64,000 nt of DNA from Hawksworthiomyces lignivorus (taxonomy: Eukaryota > Ascomycota > Sordariomycetes > Ophiostomatales > Ophiostomataceae), in NCBI GenBank assembly GCA_002917075.1, contig NTMA01000023.1:124001-188000 (forward strand), read 5' to 3'. Each line of letters opens with the position of its first letter. Positions within the stretch are counted from its first letter, which is position 1. Made by a program: the position numbers and the translations under genes. Below, in pieces: positions 43,764 through 54,884 of the stretch. The notes beneath the pieces are model-generated. The model did not search any database. It was not told the DNA's origin and saw only the letters and a list, made by a program, of their open reading frames with translations.

Positions 43764-46293
43764 GTTGGATAGAGGATGTAGACGTGGATAATTGATGTGC
43801 CTGAAGATACCAGAGTGCAAAAAGAGCGACAGTATCCAAGAGGGATGCTCCCCTCTCTAAGTGAATGTATGAACAAAGAACCTCACACAGTAGCAAAACG
43901 AACGTTAAGAAGAAACTCGCAAACTATATACTGCTTCTAGATCGGTATGCCAAGCAGCGTGGTCCCAGAGATCGGGGGACACATCTCCCTTTTAAGGAAG
44001 CAAAGAGGAATAAGCCATGGAAGGAAGAAGCCCACAAGGAAGAGGAAGGAAAACGAGGGACCACCATTGCAGCGGGAAACCGCGCAATGAAGGTCCAGAA
44101 GAGGTCCCCATACTTCTTTGCATTATGATGTACGGTCAAAGACGTGTAGGATTTTCTCCAAGCCAAGGGGGGGGGTGAAGAGAAACGGAAGATGAACGGC
44201 ATGAACTACATCCAGCTTTGCGAGTTTCTTATGATGGGCATCTCCCGGGGTTCAAAGAGGAAAAGGAGAGAAGCATGTTTGGGGCAGGAGAGGGGGAGTG
44301 TGTAGTTCAGGCCGAGGAGAGCAGCCAAGACTAAGCATGCGTACGTGTGCGTATTCCTTCTATCATCTCATCTTTTCACAGCAGCAATTGAGTTGGCAGA
44401 GTCCGGCCCAGAACATTGGCATCTATGAGCCAACGTCATGCCTCTTAAATGAGAAACACACAAGACGGAGCTCCATCGTGAAGGCAATGCCCGCTGTTCG
44501 CCCAGGGCCGAGCCAAGGCCAAGCACCCAGTGAAACAGCAAGAAAGCCTTACCATTTCAAAAGAAAAGAGACTACGTGTTATAGCGTAAAAAAAGGACCG
44601 AAAGTTATGACAACGGGCAAAGAGAGCAAACGCAAGCTTTCATTCATAGCAGCAGAAAATTTCAAAGTAATCGATTTATTAGGAAATGCTCCGAAAATCT
44701 AGATGGAACAACGGGCACGCCCTTCGCCATCCACACCCCTTGAACATCGATATTGATCCAACCCCAAACCAGGCGCTGATGAAGAGCAAGCGAGCAGCCA
44801 TTTTAACGCAGGAGCTGTATGGTTGTTTTCCCACCATGGTCGCTTCTTTGCTGGCCGCTCCTTTCGGACTCGTTTTTGTGTGTCCGGATCGTCGCCCCCG
44901 GAAGAAGAAGAGGGCATAAGAGATCGCCATTGGCAGCCTTCCTGGTTTTTTTGCCAATATCGAACATTCTCAGCGGAGGGCTGCGAACGAGTAGCCGCGT
45001 TTGAAGGGTTCTCTGCTCCTGTTTTAGACAAGTGCAGCCTGGACTCTTCTGGGGGAGAACAGGTGTGATTTCATGTAAGAAGGGGACGAATAGGTGTCGG
45101 CTCTCTGGATAAATAGACATCCCACCTAGTCTCCCCCTTACCTGTTCAAGAGCTCACTGTTCATGCTCTCTATATTGACCCCCGTGAGCAGGCGACTCCT
45201 ATCTGCGGTAATTTAAAAAAAAAAAAAAAAAATCATTGTATCTGCAACAGCGGAAGGAAGACATAGAAAAGGATGTAAGATATATACGATAGATGTTGGT
45301 GAGAAGCCGTGAGGCTAGGTGTAGAATAGGAAGAGTGATGTCAGCGTCATGAAGTCTACTATTCGTTATTCTGAAATTGATTATCCTACTCTATTTTCAT
45401 TTCTTTTGCATATCAGAAAGGCTGACGGCCCAGTTTCTTGATTTCTTTTGTTAGATAATAATCAGCAGATAGCTTATTCTGTTACTGATTTCGTCTTGCG
45501 CAGCCCCTTTCAATTCGTGTTCGACTTACAGAGGAACACTTCTGAGGATATGCGATGAAGGTTTTTAGAAGAACAAATTGACAAGGAGTTGTGATTTTAT
45601 ACAATTTGAAATATCGAGTGCATGCTTTTTATTATGAAAATATTTTTGTCAGTCAAAAATCCACTTCTATTTTCCTTTAGTATATGAAACGAAATATTGT
45701 CATTTATTCCTAATCTTTGTTGAACGATAAACTACAAAACAGCACACAAATATGAAGACTGTCACGAACTCAACTAAAACCTCATTGATTACTTTTATCT
45801 TAATTTTCCTGTAATTGCACTTTCTGGGTCTCCCTTTTTTTTTTTTTCTTTTTTTTTTCCTTTTTTTTTTTTCTTTTTCTTTTGACGTATTTGCGATGTG
45901 GCTTTCTCCCACAGTACGGTGCTCAAGCTAGCATCGCCGCCTATTTGCCTGAAACGCTGACTACTTTGCTCGTTCCTGCGCACAGAGAGCGGGATACGGT
46001 ACGGAAGAGAGCGGGAAAAGATGAAAATTTCTGGAGAACGACGGCTCCAGGTTTATGTTTTCTTCATTTCGGCGTGCATGCACTGTCATCGAGGAAGCCG
46101 CACATGGGGAAGAACAGGTACCGCAGCTAGATAAATTGTAGTACCCAGACAGCTGGGATTGCACGATAGAGCAGCGAAGTGGTGACAGCAAGAAAGGGCC
46201 GAGCAAAATAGAGAGGACCATCAGAGCGCACATGGCTTCCCGTCATGAATGAGCTGAGCGAAGATGCACGTGTGTACGAGATGGTGTGGCTAC

Positions 46294-46331
<38 letters not shown>

Positions 46332-46582
46332 GGACTTGTTGGCAGAAGGCTGCTAGAGACATGCAATCATGAGGGATATGCTCTTTGTATTCTAAATACG
46401 TAAAAAATATGTACATGCTCTACATTCGACTTTAGCATTAGTCGTCCGTGGGTATTTCGTCTAACACCTTTGAAGCCTGAAGCTCGCTCGTTCACCGGCG
46501 AGCTTATGCGGCCCCGAAACCGGGCCCCTGGTCCTAGCACAGCGGCAGCGGGTCTCGCAGAAAAATAAAAAACACAATAACG
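43764..46582. other. Intergenic
   Basis: 2.8 kb with the subtilase promoter at its left end. It contains an A-run (45213-45230), a long pyrimidine tract on the plus strand (45831-45888) and the CAG repeat listed separately. The short ORFs show no motif or codon bias. No RNA gene was recognised. Confidence 0.45.
46295..46329. repeat. (CAG)n trinucleotide repeat
   Basis: About 11.7 perfect CAG units, outside any recognised coding exon, about 250 bp past the stop of the GPI/wall-type gene. Confidence 0.9.
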
Positions 46583-47081
46583 CTAAAAGACGGCGGCGCT
46601 GGCGAGCAAGAAGAGCCCGACCAGGCCGATGCCGACGCCGGCGCCTGTCTTGGCGCTGGCGGAGAGGCTGCCGCTGGCCGACGAGGATGCGGCGGTCTTG
46701 GACGGGGACTGCGGCTTGGCGCTCGACGTGGCGTGGGCGCCGGAGGAGGAGGGGTGGGCGCCGGCGGCGCCGGTGGCGGTGGCGACGGCGCCGGCGTCGT
46801 CGAAGCGTAGCTCGATGCTGTTGGCGAGGATGGCGAAGCCGGTGGCGACGGAGGGGCCGAAAGTGGTGGTGGCGCTGACGCCGTTGCCGCCGACGGAGAG
46901 GCCCGTGATGTTGAACTGCGTGTTGGGGAAGAAGCTGCAGGGCTGCGCCGCGTACCACGGGAACTCGGCGATGCGCGTCTGCGGTGCGCAGAAGTAGCCC
47001 CTGCAAAAAAAAAAAAAAAAAAAAATGGCACGTCAGCAGCGGGGTCCTTGGAATACCCTCCCCCTATTTGTCGTCTCCTGC

Positions 47082-47121
<40 letters not shown>

Positions 47122-47648
47122 AAAGGGCGGAGAAGAGGGGGGGAGGGGCGCGCGCGCAGTGGCAGAATTACTTACAGCGGGCAGCACGTCACCAGGGTCG
47201 CGGACTCGTCGTTGACCGTGGTGCAGGCCGTATGGTAGCCGCTGGGGCACTGCCCCGGCGAGTAGGCGGCCGACGGGCCGTAGCCGTCCGGGAAGCAGGT
47301 GGACTCGCTGGCGAGCCCCAGCCAGCAGGGAGAGCAGCCGGCGATGTTGTTGCCGGGGCCCAGGCCGACGCTGTAGCTCGCCGGGTAGCCGTAGCCCGAC
47401 AGGAGGGAGACCTCGGTGAAGCAATTGGGCGGCGGGGTGAACGCGGTAGTGAGAGGGATCGGGCGGCTCGTGGAGGAGGAGGCCGAGGCCGAGGACGAGG
47501 TGGTGGTGGTGGTGGTGGTGGTGGCAGGGGCGGAGGTGACGGCGCTGGAAGCGCTGTCCGCCGCCTGGCGCGGTTGCATCTGCTCGGCGTGCGCCAGCGC
47601 TGCCAGCGCGGCCGCCAGAGCCACGAGGCAGAGTTTCGCCGCCGCCAT
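46583..47648 (-). CDS. Secreted, Ser/Thr-rich, probably GPI-anchored surface protein
   Basis: Exons on the minus strand: 47648-47176 and 47000-46583 (296 aa). A signal peptide (MAAAKLCLVALAAALAALAH) is followed by a short Thr/Ser-rich stalk. Next is a cysteine-containing ectodomain with NCFTEVSLLSGYGYPASYSV, GCSPCWLG, STCFPDGYGP, CPSGYHTACT and LVTCCP, continued after the intron by GYFCAPQTRIAEFPWYAAQP. A second Ser/Ala-rich region precedes a hydrophobic C-terminus (GVGIGLVGLFLLASAAVF) with no cytoplasmic tail, as for a GPI signal. This architecture is common in ascomycete cell-surface proteins of unknown role. The 175-bp intron holds a poly-A/T tract and a (TC)n repeat. Confidence 0.8.
47005..47025. 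repeat. A21 homopolymer at intron 3' splice site
   Basis: On the gene (minus) strand this is an uninterrupted T21 tract directly before GCAG, acting as the polypyrimidine tract of the intron. Confidence 0.9.
47088..47120. repeat. (TC)n microsatellite inside the intron
   Basis: About 16 TC units, reading (GA)n on the gene strand, within intron 47001-47175. Confidence 0.9.
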
Positions 47649-49254
47649 CGCTTTTACGTTGATGCTGGCATGGAGAGCTGGCTTGCTCCAAAAGTCGCGA
47701 CAGGGCCGTTGCGGCGCTTTTATCCTAGCAGAGACGGCAAAACGCTTTTCACGGAAAAGGGGGAGGGGAAAGGAAAGCAGACGCTGCGCTTGTAAGATGA
47801 CGCCGAGATGCCAAGAAAAAAAAAATAGCATCGCATTTTGTTTCGATGGGCTGTCTGGCACGACCACCAAGCATCATCCACAGCGGATTGGGCCTATACC
47901 TGATAGGTATGGTCACCTGCGGGTGCTGGGAGGTTGGGGCTCCTTGTGCCTGCGCTGGGACGTGCCGTTTACCGAAAGGCTGTAAGCCTTAAGATTTCGT
48001 ATCGTGTCGAGCGTATTTCGCATCTTTGTTCGCACCAATCTTTGGCGAGTTTTTTTCTGCTAGGGTCCCATTAAGGCCCACCGAAGCCAAATTAATGTGA
48101 TAACTTGGCACACCCGCTGGCGAGTTCTATGCGGTACATATATCCGTCGGTGGATCTGTTTCTGCATAGCGTCCCAGCAATCTTGACCGCCGTCTTTGGG
48201 TGACCAATCTTTGGTACTTTGCTTTGCCCTAGGACATTTTTTTTTTGTGCAGGTAGTACTCCGTATGCCAACTTTGGCTTGCTGGAAGAGAGAGCAATTT
48301 ATTTTTTTTTCTTTTTTCTTTTTTTTTTTATTGGGTTGGGTTTTATTTTGTGTGTTTGACTGTTGCAAATATTTGCTTGGTGCCAAGTACATACACAATA
48401 CGGAGTAGGATCTGGCGATTTTCATTGCTTTTTGAAAAAAATGGAGCTTCATCCCAGGCTATCTGTGATACCTTGATTCCCCCCTTCTCATTTTTGGTGT
48501 GATGTGCGCGTGCGTATGCGTATGCGTATGCGTATGTGTGTCTCTGTGTGTGTGTGCCTGTGTGGGTGTGCGTACAGCAGCCTCAAGTCCTTGAGCCTCT
48601 TCTGCAAACCGGCCTAGCGCCTCGGAAATTGGCCGCTGATTTTCAACAACACTACGGAATACGGATTACGTCGTGGACACATATATATCTTGCCTTGCCG
48701 CCTCTGCAGATGCGTTGTTCATCTTGCTCAGGATGCTGATGCGGTGTGTCGGCAGTCGCTGCATTGCTGGCTGATGTCATGCCCAGCTGTGCCCAGCCAT
48801 TCGTAATCCTTTGCATATTACAGTGGTTGTTACAGAGATCAGCGATCAGCGGACTGCCCAGAAAGACGTTGCCGCTCTTGCTTAGCACGATGTTTATCAG
48901 TTGAATTCCTGGCCGAGATCGGGTACGATACCCCAGGACAAGAAGCATGTCTGCAGCTGCATATATTTCGTGGTGAAGTTGCAGATGAGAAAGTCCATCG
49001 GGAAGTCGGCAGAGGTCCTAATTCGCTTGGGTATTTTTTTGGCCATTTTCTTATCCTTGCTGACTTGATGTCACTGGGGGGCCCCTGTCCTCTGTGGGTT
49101 GGCCCGAAAGATAAATCGTACCAAATATGCGAGCCGTGCTCTCTTGGATTATGCTTCGTGTGCTCCGCAAATTCTTGCCGCGTCCGGTTTGTAGGACCAT
49201 ATTCCTCCACAACTTGACCAAGAGCAAGAATATGGTTTTCTAAAGATGCGCTGG

Positions 49255-49291
49255 CTTCTTCTTCTTCTTCTTCTTCTTCTTCTTCTTCTTC
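49255..49291. repeat. (CTT)n trinucleotide repeat
   Basis: Twelve perfect CTT units in non-coding DNA. Confidence 0.9.
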
Positions 49292-51006
49292 AATGAGATG
49301 GCCCGAACAAGCCTGTAGTGGACGAGTTTATCATTGTGCGCTCGAAGCTGTTGGTGCTATTCATATTGCTTGCTTCACGAGGCAGGGGCACACATCTGTA
49401 CACATACTCAGCATCATCGAAATCCTATTCTAAGAAACAACGCTAGCAGAGAACCTCTGCTGTTTTCCAATTTCTTCATAATAAACCTGACTCTCTTCTG
49501 GAATGTTTCGTGATCCTCGCGCGGCTTCCCTGTGCATGCAGACTCTGTGCTCGTCTGATATCGCTGCTAAGCTAGAACATGGTCTTACGGGTCTTGAGCA
49601 GCCAACCCATACCAAGTACATTTAAAGCGAAAACTGCAAAGGCATGTCTGTCGCCGCCAGGTTGGACTCACCAATCCGGAGTGCCGTCCTTTTTTTTGCG
49701 CTCCATGTCAGCCTAGGCCGCACAGGATTGCAGTATTTCGCTGCCTTTGCCGATCGCCAAGCCCGATCTCTTGAACATGTAGCAGCCGCCTGTATCACCT
49801 GCATTCTCGTTGCGCAAGAGCCGATGGAATGCGCGCCCTTGTCCTTGGCGATCAGAGTTTAGGCGACAGCTGACAGCCGACGCTTGCAGCAAGAGAGCAA
49901 GGAAATCTATGCTCTTCTAGCTGTCGGTGAGGCTGCCCGGCATGGCGGGTCTCTCTTTGTCTTTTCAGTTGGCTTGGAGTCATATTGAAGCGTGGCTAGG
50001 CTACTGCGCAGCCTTGTGACAGTTGACAAGCAACAGCGACATTTCTTTTTTCAGGGCAAGAAAAAATCTCTGACCCGTAGATGCAAGGCTCCCGCCAGCC
50101 GGGCAACGAGTCATCTGGGAGATCTATATGTCCGATGCCTCAAACTAAGATACGGTTCGTCACATCTTTCGGAGCAGATGTGGAGTGAACAACGGCACAG
50201 AGCCGTTAACGAGAGGCATCTCTCTCTGTGCAGCTTGCATTTTGCAGCTTGCCAAGACGAAGAACGTGGCAATTGGAGACGATCATTGGCGGCTCCGTCT
50301 CGCACATCTATTTCTGTCGGGCGTCCTGGCTGTGGCTGCGACTCAGCCAACTCCACTTAACGCGTCTCATCTGTAGAAACGCCTGAGCCAGAGTCCCCAC
50401 TAGTGTCGGATAATCCACGACAATCCCAAAGGAGCGTGGTTTGGAAGTGTGGATGTGGCTGGATAGGCAGGGAGAGGTCCTAGTTTAATTGATTGATGAT
50501 TGGGGGGCTTTCTTGGTTTAATAGGCTTGTGGGTAGTGGTGGGTAGTGGCACTTCGTAGTGTAAGCCTCAATGAGGTTTAATGGGGATTGTGGTTTAATA
50601 GGTTTTTTGGGGGAGAGGGGAGGAGGGGGAGAAGGGAGATACGCACTAATACAGTCCTACTCCGTACTCCGTAGCCTGTAATACTCTGCGCACCATACGT
50701 CGTACTTTTGAGGACCAGTTGGCTGGCACCTGCAAGAGCGGCCTGGCGGCTGTGGCATTGTTCTTGTCTCAAATGACCAGACACTCATTTTAAAGGCAGG
50801 GGACACAAAGAAAAGAACAGGCAAACAAGGGAAGGAGCAGGTGAGGGGGGGGGAAGAAATAGCCCATAATTTTGGTTCATCGTCTGCGCCTTCTTCGCAA
50901 TGCGCTGTAAGATACTTCTATTATACTCCATACTCCGTACAAAAAATATGTAATTAGACATGTCTAAATTACCCGTACTTTCTTTCTCTGCCCATTGTCT
51001 GGTTTT

Positions 51007-52043
51007 CTTGTGACATCGTCGACTTGTCAATTTTCAACGTCTGCCTCTGCCTCTTCCTCTTCATCCTCCTCCTCCTCTTCTCCTTCATCAACATCATCGT
51101 CATCTTCTTCCCCTGCTTCTTCTTCCTATCTCTACGTCACTTCGCCAAACTGCTGTTCTCCATTCTTTACTACCCTCTCGCTTGCCGCATCTCCTCCCCC
51201 CCGCCCCCTTCAAACCTAAACTCTATTCTGCCTTGTGCAATTCTGTCTCCTGCTTTATCTGTTAGCCGCCGTTTCATTTTTTTATTTTATTTTATTTTTG
51301 TTTATTTTATTTTCCTTTCCGCGCCTCTGGGGCATCCTGTCCTTCTTTGTCCTATCTTCCTACTCTCTTTCTATCAACTCCCCCCCCTCTCCGTCTATCT
51401 GTTCCCCTCCCGGTGTTTGGCTTCACTATCGAATCGATTTCCTTCGCTTTCTCGATTCGACTGTCTTCCTGGTTTCAATTTGACCTAGCCCTCTCGTTCA
51501 ATTCTTCGCCTTCTTTTTCTGCCCCCGACTGTACGTCTCTCCATTCGACAACCGAAACGCCCGCTAAACTGCCTCACCCCAACCAATCTTGGACGGCCAA
51601 GTCTCACGCGACCAGCCTAACTCGTCCACCCTGCGGACTACTTTTTTTATTGTAATCGCCTCGTCCACTCATATTCACTAGACACATCACACCAGAGCCC
51701 GAAAAGCGTTCGTTTGGCTTCAGCCCAATCGCCTCGCCCGACTTGCTATCGTGAACTTGCACGCCGTCTACTCTCGCTTCAACGCTCTCTTCATTGTCTG
51801 CTACCTCTTTCCTAAACAGCACATCCTCTCCTCCTTCCTTGATCCTCTTCGTTCTCTTTCTTCTCTACGGTCTTTTTTCTCTTTTTTGGACAAAACCTCA
51901 GACGCCTGCCGACTGCCATGACTGTCCTTGCACGCTGCAATTGAGAGACGACCGACACCCTGAAAGACAGACATACATACAACCGACAAGGCTGAGCAAA
52001 TCTGCATCCTAAACCCCGTTGGTCGGCATATACTCCCGGGACT
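51007..52043 (+). promoter_or_regulatory. Long CT-rich promoter/leader of the F-box gene
   Basis: Nearly 900 bp rich in C and T on the plus strand, with CCTCTTCC, TTTATTTTAT and TCTCTCC tracts, ending about 100 bp before the ATG. Such pyrimidine blocks mark transcription starts of fungal genes. The length suggests a long 5' UTR or an undetected leader intron. Confidence 0.5.
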
Positions 52044-54233
52044 ATGGACCTGCGGACAGAGCCGCACTCGCCCACCGCCAACCAGGACGACCGCCCCTCT
52101 ACTCCTATTTCCCTCGACGCTCGCTCTTCTCGCCCTCAGCGGCTATCAGCATCCATAAACAATCACGATGCTGGCCACGCCACTGTCGAATTGGCTTCGA
52201 TCATGACCGTTGCCTCAAACCCCGTATCACCGGGGCCGTCCAGCCCACCTCTTGACCAAGTCCGCACGCAGGACTTCATTCCACCAACTCGACCGAGCAG
52301 CACACCGTTTCCCCAGCCCGAGCACCGGGCAGACGACCTCAGATGTCTCAGCTGCCTCACTGACGATGACGAGCAGGAAGATGTTGACCTAGACGAGGGA
52401 CACAAGGCTGCAGAAGAGGCTGACGTCGAGAACGACACCATCGAGGCATATACCGCCGATCTGGACAGAATGGACATCGACCCTGCAGACGAGGCAGAGG
52501 AAGTCGACGAAGACGAGGAAGACGACAGCTTTCTCAGCAGCTTGATCGCTGGAGCCGGCGCTGCTCCCACGCCGGCCTCGGCTCTGCACGACGTGGACAT
52601 GACGATACCTACATCTCCCCCGCTATCCCCCGTTTCTACCATTGCCACATCTGTCGACGGCCCAGACTCTCCTCTTACTTCCTGTCTCGGGTTCCCTGTC
52701 CAGGATCTCCAGAAAGAACCGCCGACGATGACCGCCACGGAACACCAATCCGTGTTTCTGCATCACCTCCCTATTGAAATCCAACAGCTGATCCTCGACC
52801 ACGTGTTTGACTGCAGCGTGTCACCCACGACCAAGAGCTCGCCAGACAAGCGGCTCACAAAACTCGCTAGCATTAGCCCCGTGTGGCGGGCCCTCATTCA
52901 AGAGCGGCTGTACTGCTACATCAAGCTCAAGGCCACAGGCTCGACCCTGCACGACGCTTTTGTCCACTTTGCCGAGAACCCACACCTCCGATCCTATGTC
53001 AAACACGTGGAGCTGTGGTTCCCTGTCTTTCAGCCAAAGGTGAAGCCGCCAGCACTCTCCGCGACGTCCTTGCTGCCTACTGTGACGCACGAAGGCCTGA
53101 CCAGTGCGTCTTATATCCTTCCCTCCGACAACTGCTCGCTGCAAGAGGCCTTTGGCTTTCTCAGCAGCACTTTCCCCGAGCTGAGTGTCCTGACGCTCGA
53201 GGGCGGAGAGCGCAAGAAGGCTCCCCAAGTTCGCCATTTCCTCCGCAGCGTGAGCACCGGCGCCGGTGTCAGCAGCAGCTCGGACGCCGTGGCCGGTGCT
53301 ACCGACTCGCTGCCGTCCATTCCCCCCATTCCCACCGTGCGCACGCTTGTGTGCAAAGGCCAGTGGAACCTGATCCGCAGCGACGAGGACTTCCACCACA
53401 TCGCCACAGCGCTCCCTAACGTGCACGAGTGGCACGCCTCCTACAGCAAGCCCAAGTCCAAGAGCTACCTGACCATGGCCACCATCTTGCCGAACCTTCC
53501 CGCCAACCTGACAACCCTGGACTTGTGCCTCGAAGGCGACTACCGCCAGGAGATCTCTTTCCCGCCCTATTTCCTCAAGGTCACCAACAAGCTCCATTTC
53601 TGCTCCCACCTGGCCGAGGCCACTCCTGCTTTGCAGCATCTCACATACACCGGCAGAGTCTGCCGCACCTTTTTTGACGTTGCCGCCCGCCTGGCTGACC
53701 CGCGCGCCACCCGCCTCAAGTCCGTGGATCTGACTGTGAAGAACTGCTGCCGCCACGTGAACCATTGGCATGAGTCGGGTTCCGGCATCACCGACCTTAA
53801 CTTTATCCGCGCTTTCGAGGCCCTCGTCCTGTCGGCTGTGCGGTCCATGGCACGTCTCACCGAGCTCAAGCATCTGCGGATTCGCTATGTGGATTTGGGT
53901 AAGTTTGTGCTCTTGTCTCTCTTTGTGTTGTACCTCCATCCGTTTTCTTTCTTCTGTGCTAATGCCGTTATTTCAGAATTTCCTGTCCCCCCTTTGAATC
54001 CTTTCTTTTTGGTGCACGATGGCTGGGCATCAGGGGTGTGGAGCGACACCATTGTGGCCGAGCTGAACCGCGTGCGGCCCGAGACCCGCTGGGAAGAGCT
54101 CTCCGAGAACTTTGGCGAGATGACCATTGGCAAGGACGGCCGCATGGTTATCAACCCTGAATTCCCCAAGAAGCGCATCGTCTCGCTGAAGCTGAGCAAT
54201 TATGCCTTTCTGGCCGCATTGGCGGCGATATGA
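52044..54233 (+). CDS. F-box-type protein
   Basis: Exons 52044-53898 and 53977-54233 give 703 aa (intron GTAAGT..TTTCAG, 78 bp). The first ~235 residues are disordered and acidic, with a run of Glu/Asp (EEVDEDEEDDSF). An F-box-like segment starts near 238 (FLHHLPIEIQQLILDHVFDC) and continues into KLASISPVWRALIQERLYCY. The rest has alternating Leu-rich strands (LSVLTLEGGERK, LTTLDLCLEG, LKSVDLTVKNC, LTELKHLRIRYVDL), suggesting a degenerate LRR fold as substrate receptor. It is presumably an adaptor of an SCF ubiquitin ligase; the substrate is unknown. The intron keeps frame and has no stop, so a retained form adding 26 hydrophobic residues is possible. Confidence 0.8.
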   Translation: MDLRTEPHSPTANQDDRPSTPISLDARSSRPQRLSASINNHDAGHATVELASIMTVASNPVSPGPSSPPLDQVRTQDFIPPTRPSSTPFPQPEHRADDLRCLSCLTDDDEQEDVDLDEGHKAAEEADVENDTIEAYTADLDRMDIDPADEAEEVDEDEEDDSFLSSLIAGAGAAPTPASALHDVDMTIPTSPPLSPVSTIATSVDGPDSPLTSCLGFPVQDLQKEPPTMTATEHQSVFLHHLPIEIQQLILDHVFDCSVSPTTKSSPDKRLTKLASISPVWRALIQERLYCYIKLKATGSTLHDAFVHFAENPHLRSYVKHVELWFPVFQPKVKPPALSATSLLPTVTHEGLTSASYILPSDNCSLQEAFGFLSSTFPELSVLTLEGGERKKAPQVRHFLRSVSTGAGVSSSSDAVAGATDSLPSIPPIPTVRTLVCKGQWNLIRSDEDFHHIATALPNVHEWHASYSKPKSKSYLTMATILPNLPANLTTLDLCLEGDYRQEISFPPYFLKVTNKLHFCSHLAEATPALQHLTYTGRVCRTFFDVAARLADPRATRLKSVDLTVKNCCRHVNHWHESGSGITDLNFIRAFEALVLSAVRSMARLTELKHLRIRYVDLGKFVLLSLFVLYLHPFSFFCANAVISEFPVPPLNPFFLVHDGWASGVWSDTIVAELNRVRPETRWEELSENFGEMTIGKDGRMVINPEFPKKRIVSLKLSNYAFLAALAAI

Positions 54234-54884
54234 AAACAATCCAGCCAGACAAAGCTAGGCGCGAACTATTCCCTTTGTACTCTGTATTTTGATTTGGGAT
54301 CTACCCGGCTGCATTAGTTTGCCATTTCTATCCATTTTTGCATCCAAGCAAGGCGTTCTGTATTTCTTCCTCTCAAGGAGTTTGGCTGGAGGGATAGTGG
54401 GATTCCGCAGGAGCAACGCAATAGAAGAGGACCCCGGCTGGATTTGGTTTTTTTCTTCTTATATACCTCATGCTTCTCGTTATTTGTCTTGGCTTTTATA
54501 CGGAAATTGGGAGAGAATACGAAGAGTACCTGAGAGAGAGAGAGAGGATATGAGATATGGCAATGGATATACAAATTTTGAGGACGATTTATTAAAATGA
54601 CGGCCGATTTGCTTGTGAACTACGGAACTTGGATCAAAAGTGCAAGATGACACAAAAAAATGAGCTGCTAGTTGAGGATGGCAAAAGGGACTCCTGATCC
54701 GGGTGCTAGACAAGAAGACGAATGAAATTTGCGACATTTTCACCCGTTTTCGTAGGTAATCCAAACCGCTTTTTCTATTTTCCATGCTATGTGTGGAGCT
54801 CTATCGCTCTGTCATTCTATCGTACAGTAATCATACAGCACCGCGGCCGAAGGCTTGTTACATTGGTAGTCCCTACTTGAAGTT
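54234..54884. other. Intergenic between convergent genes
   Basis: 3' flanks of the F-box gene and of GPI14. GA-rich stretch at 54530-54560. No gene seen. Confidence 0.5.

Larger units (their letters stand above)
47649..52043. other. Long intergenic region, no supported gene
   Basis: 4.4 kb between head-to-head genes. It holds several TACTCCGTA/TACGGAGTA words (48254, 48399, two overlapping at 50653, and 50931), a TGCGTA hexamer run (48511-48535) and the (CTT)n repeat. At about 50480-50610 the word GGTTTAAT(A/G)GG recurs. From about 51007 it becomes CT-rich leader. I see no coding frame of protein character and no RNA gene. Confidence 0.5.
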
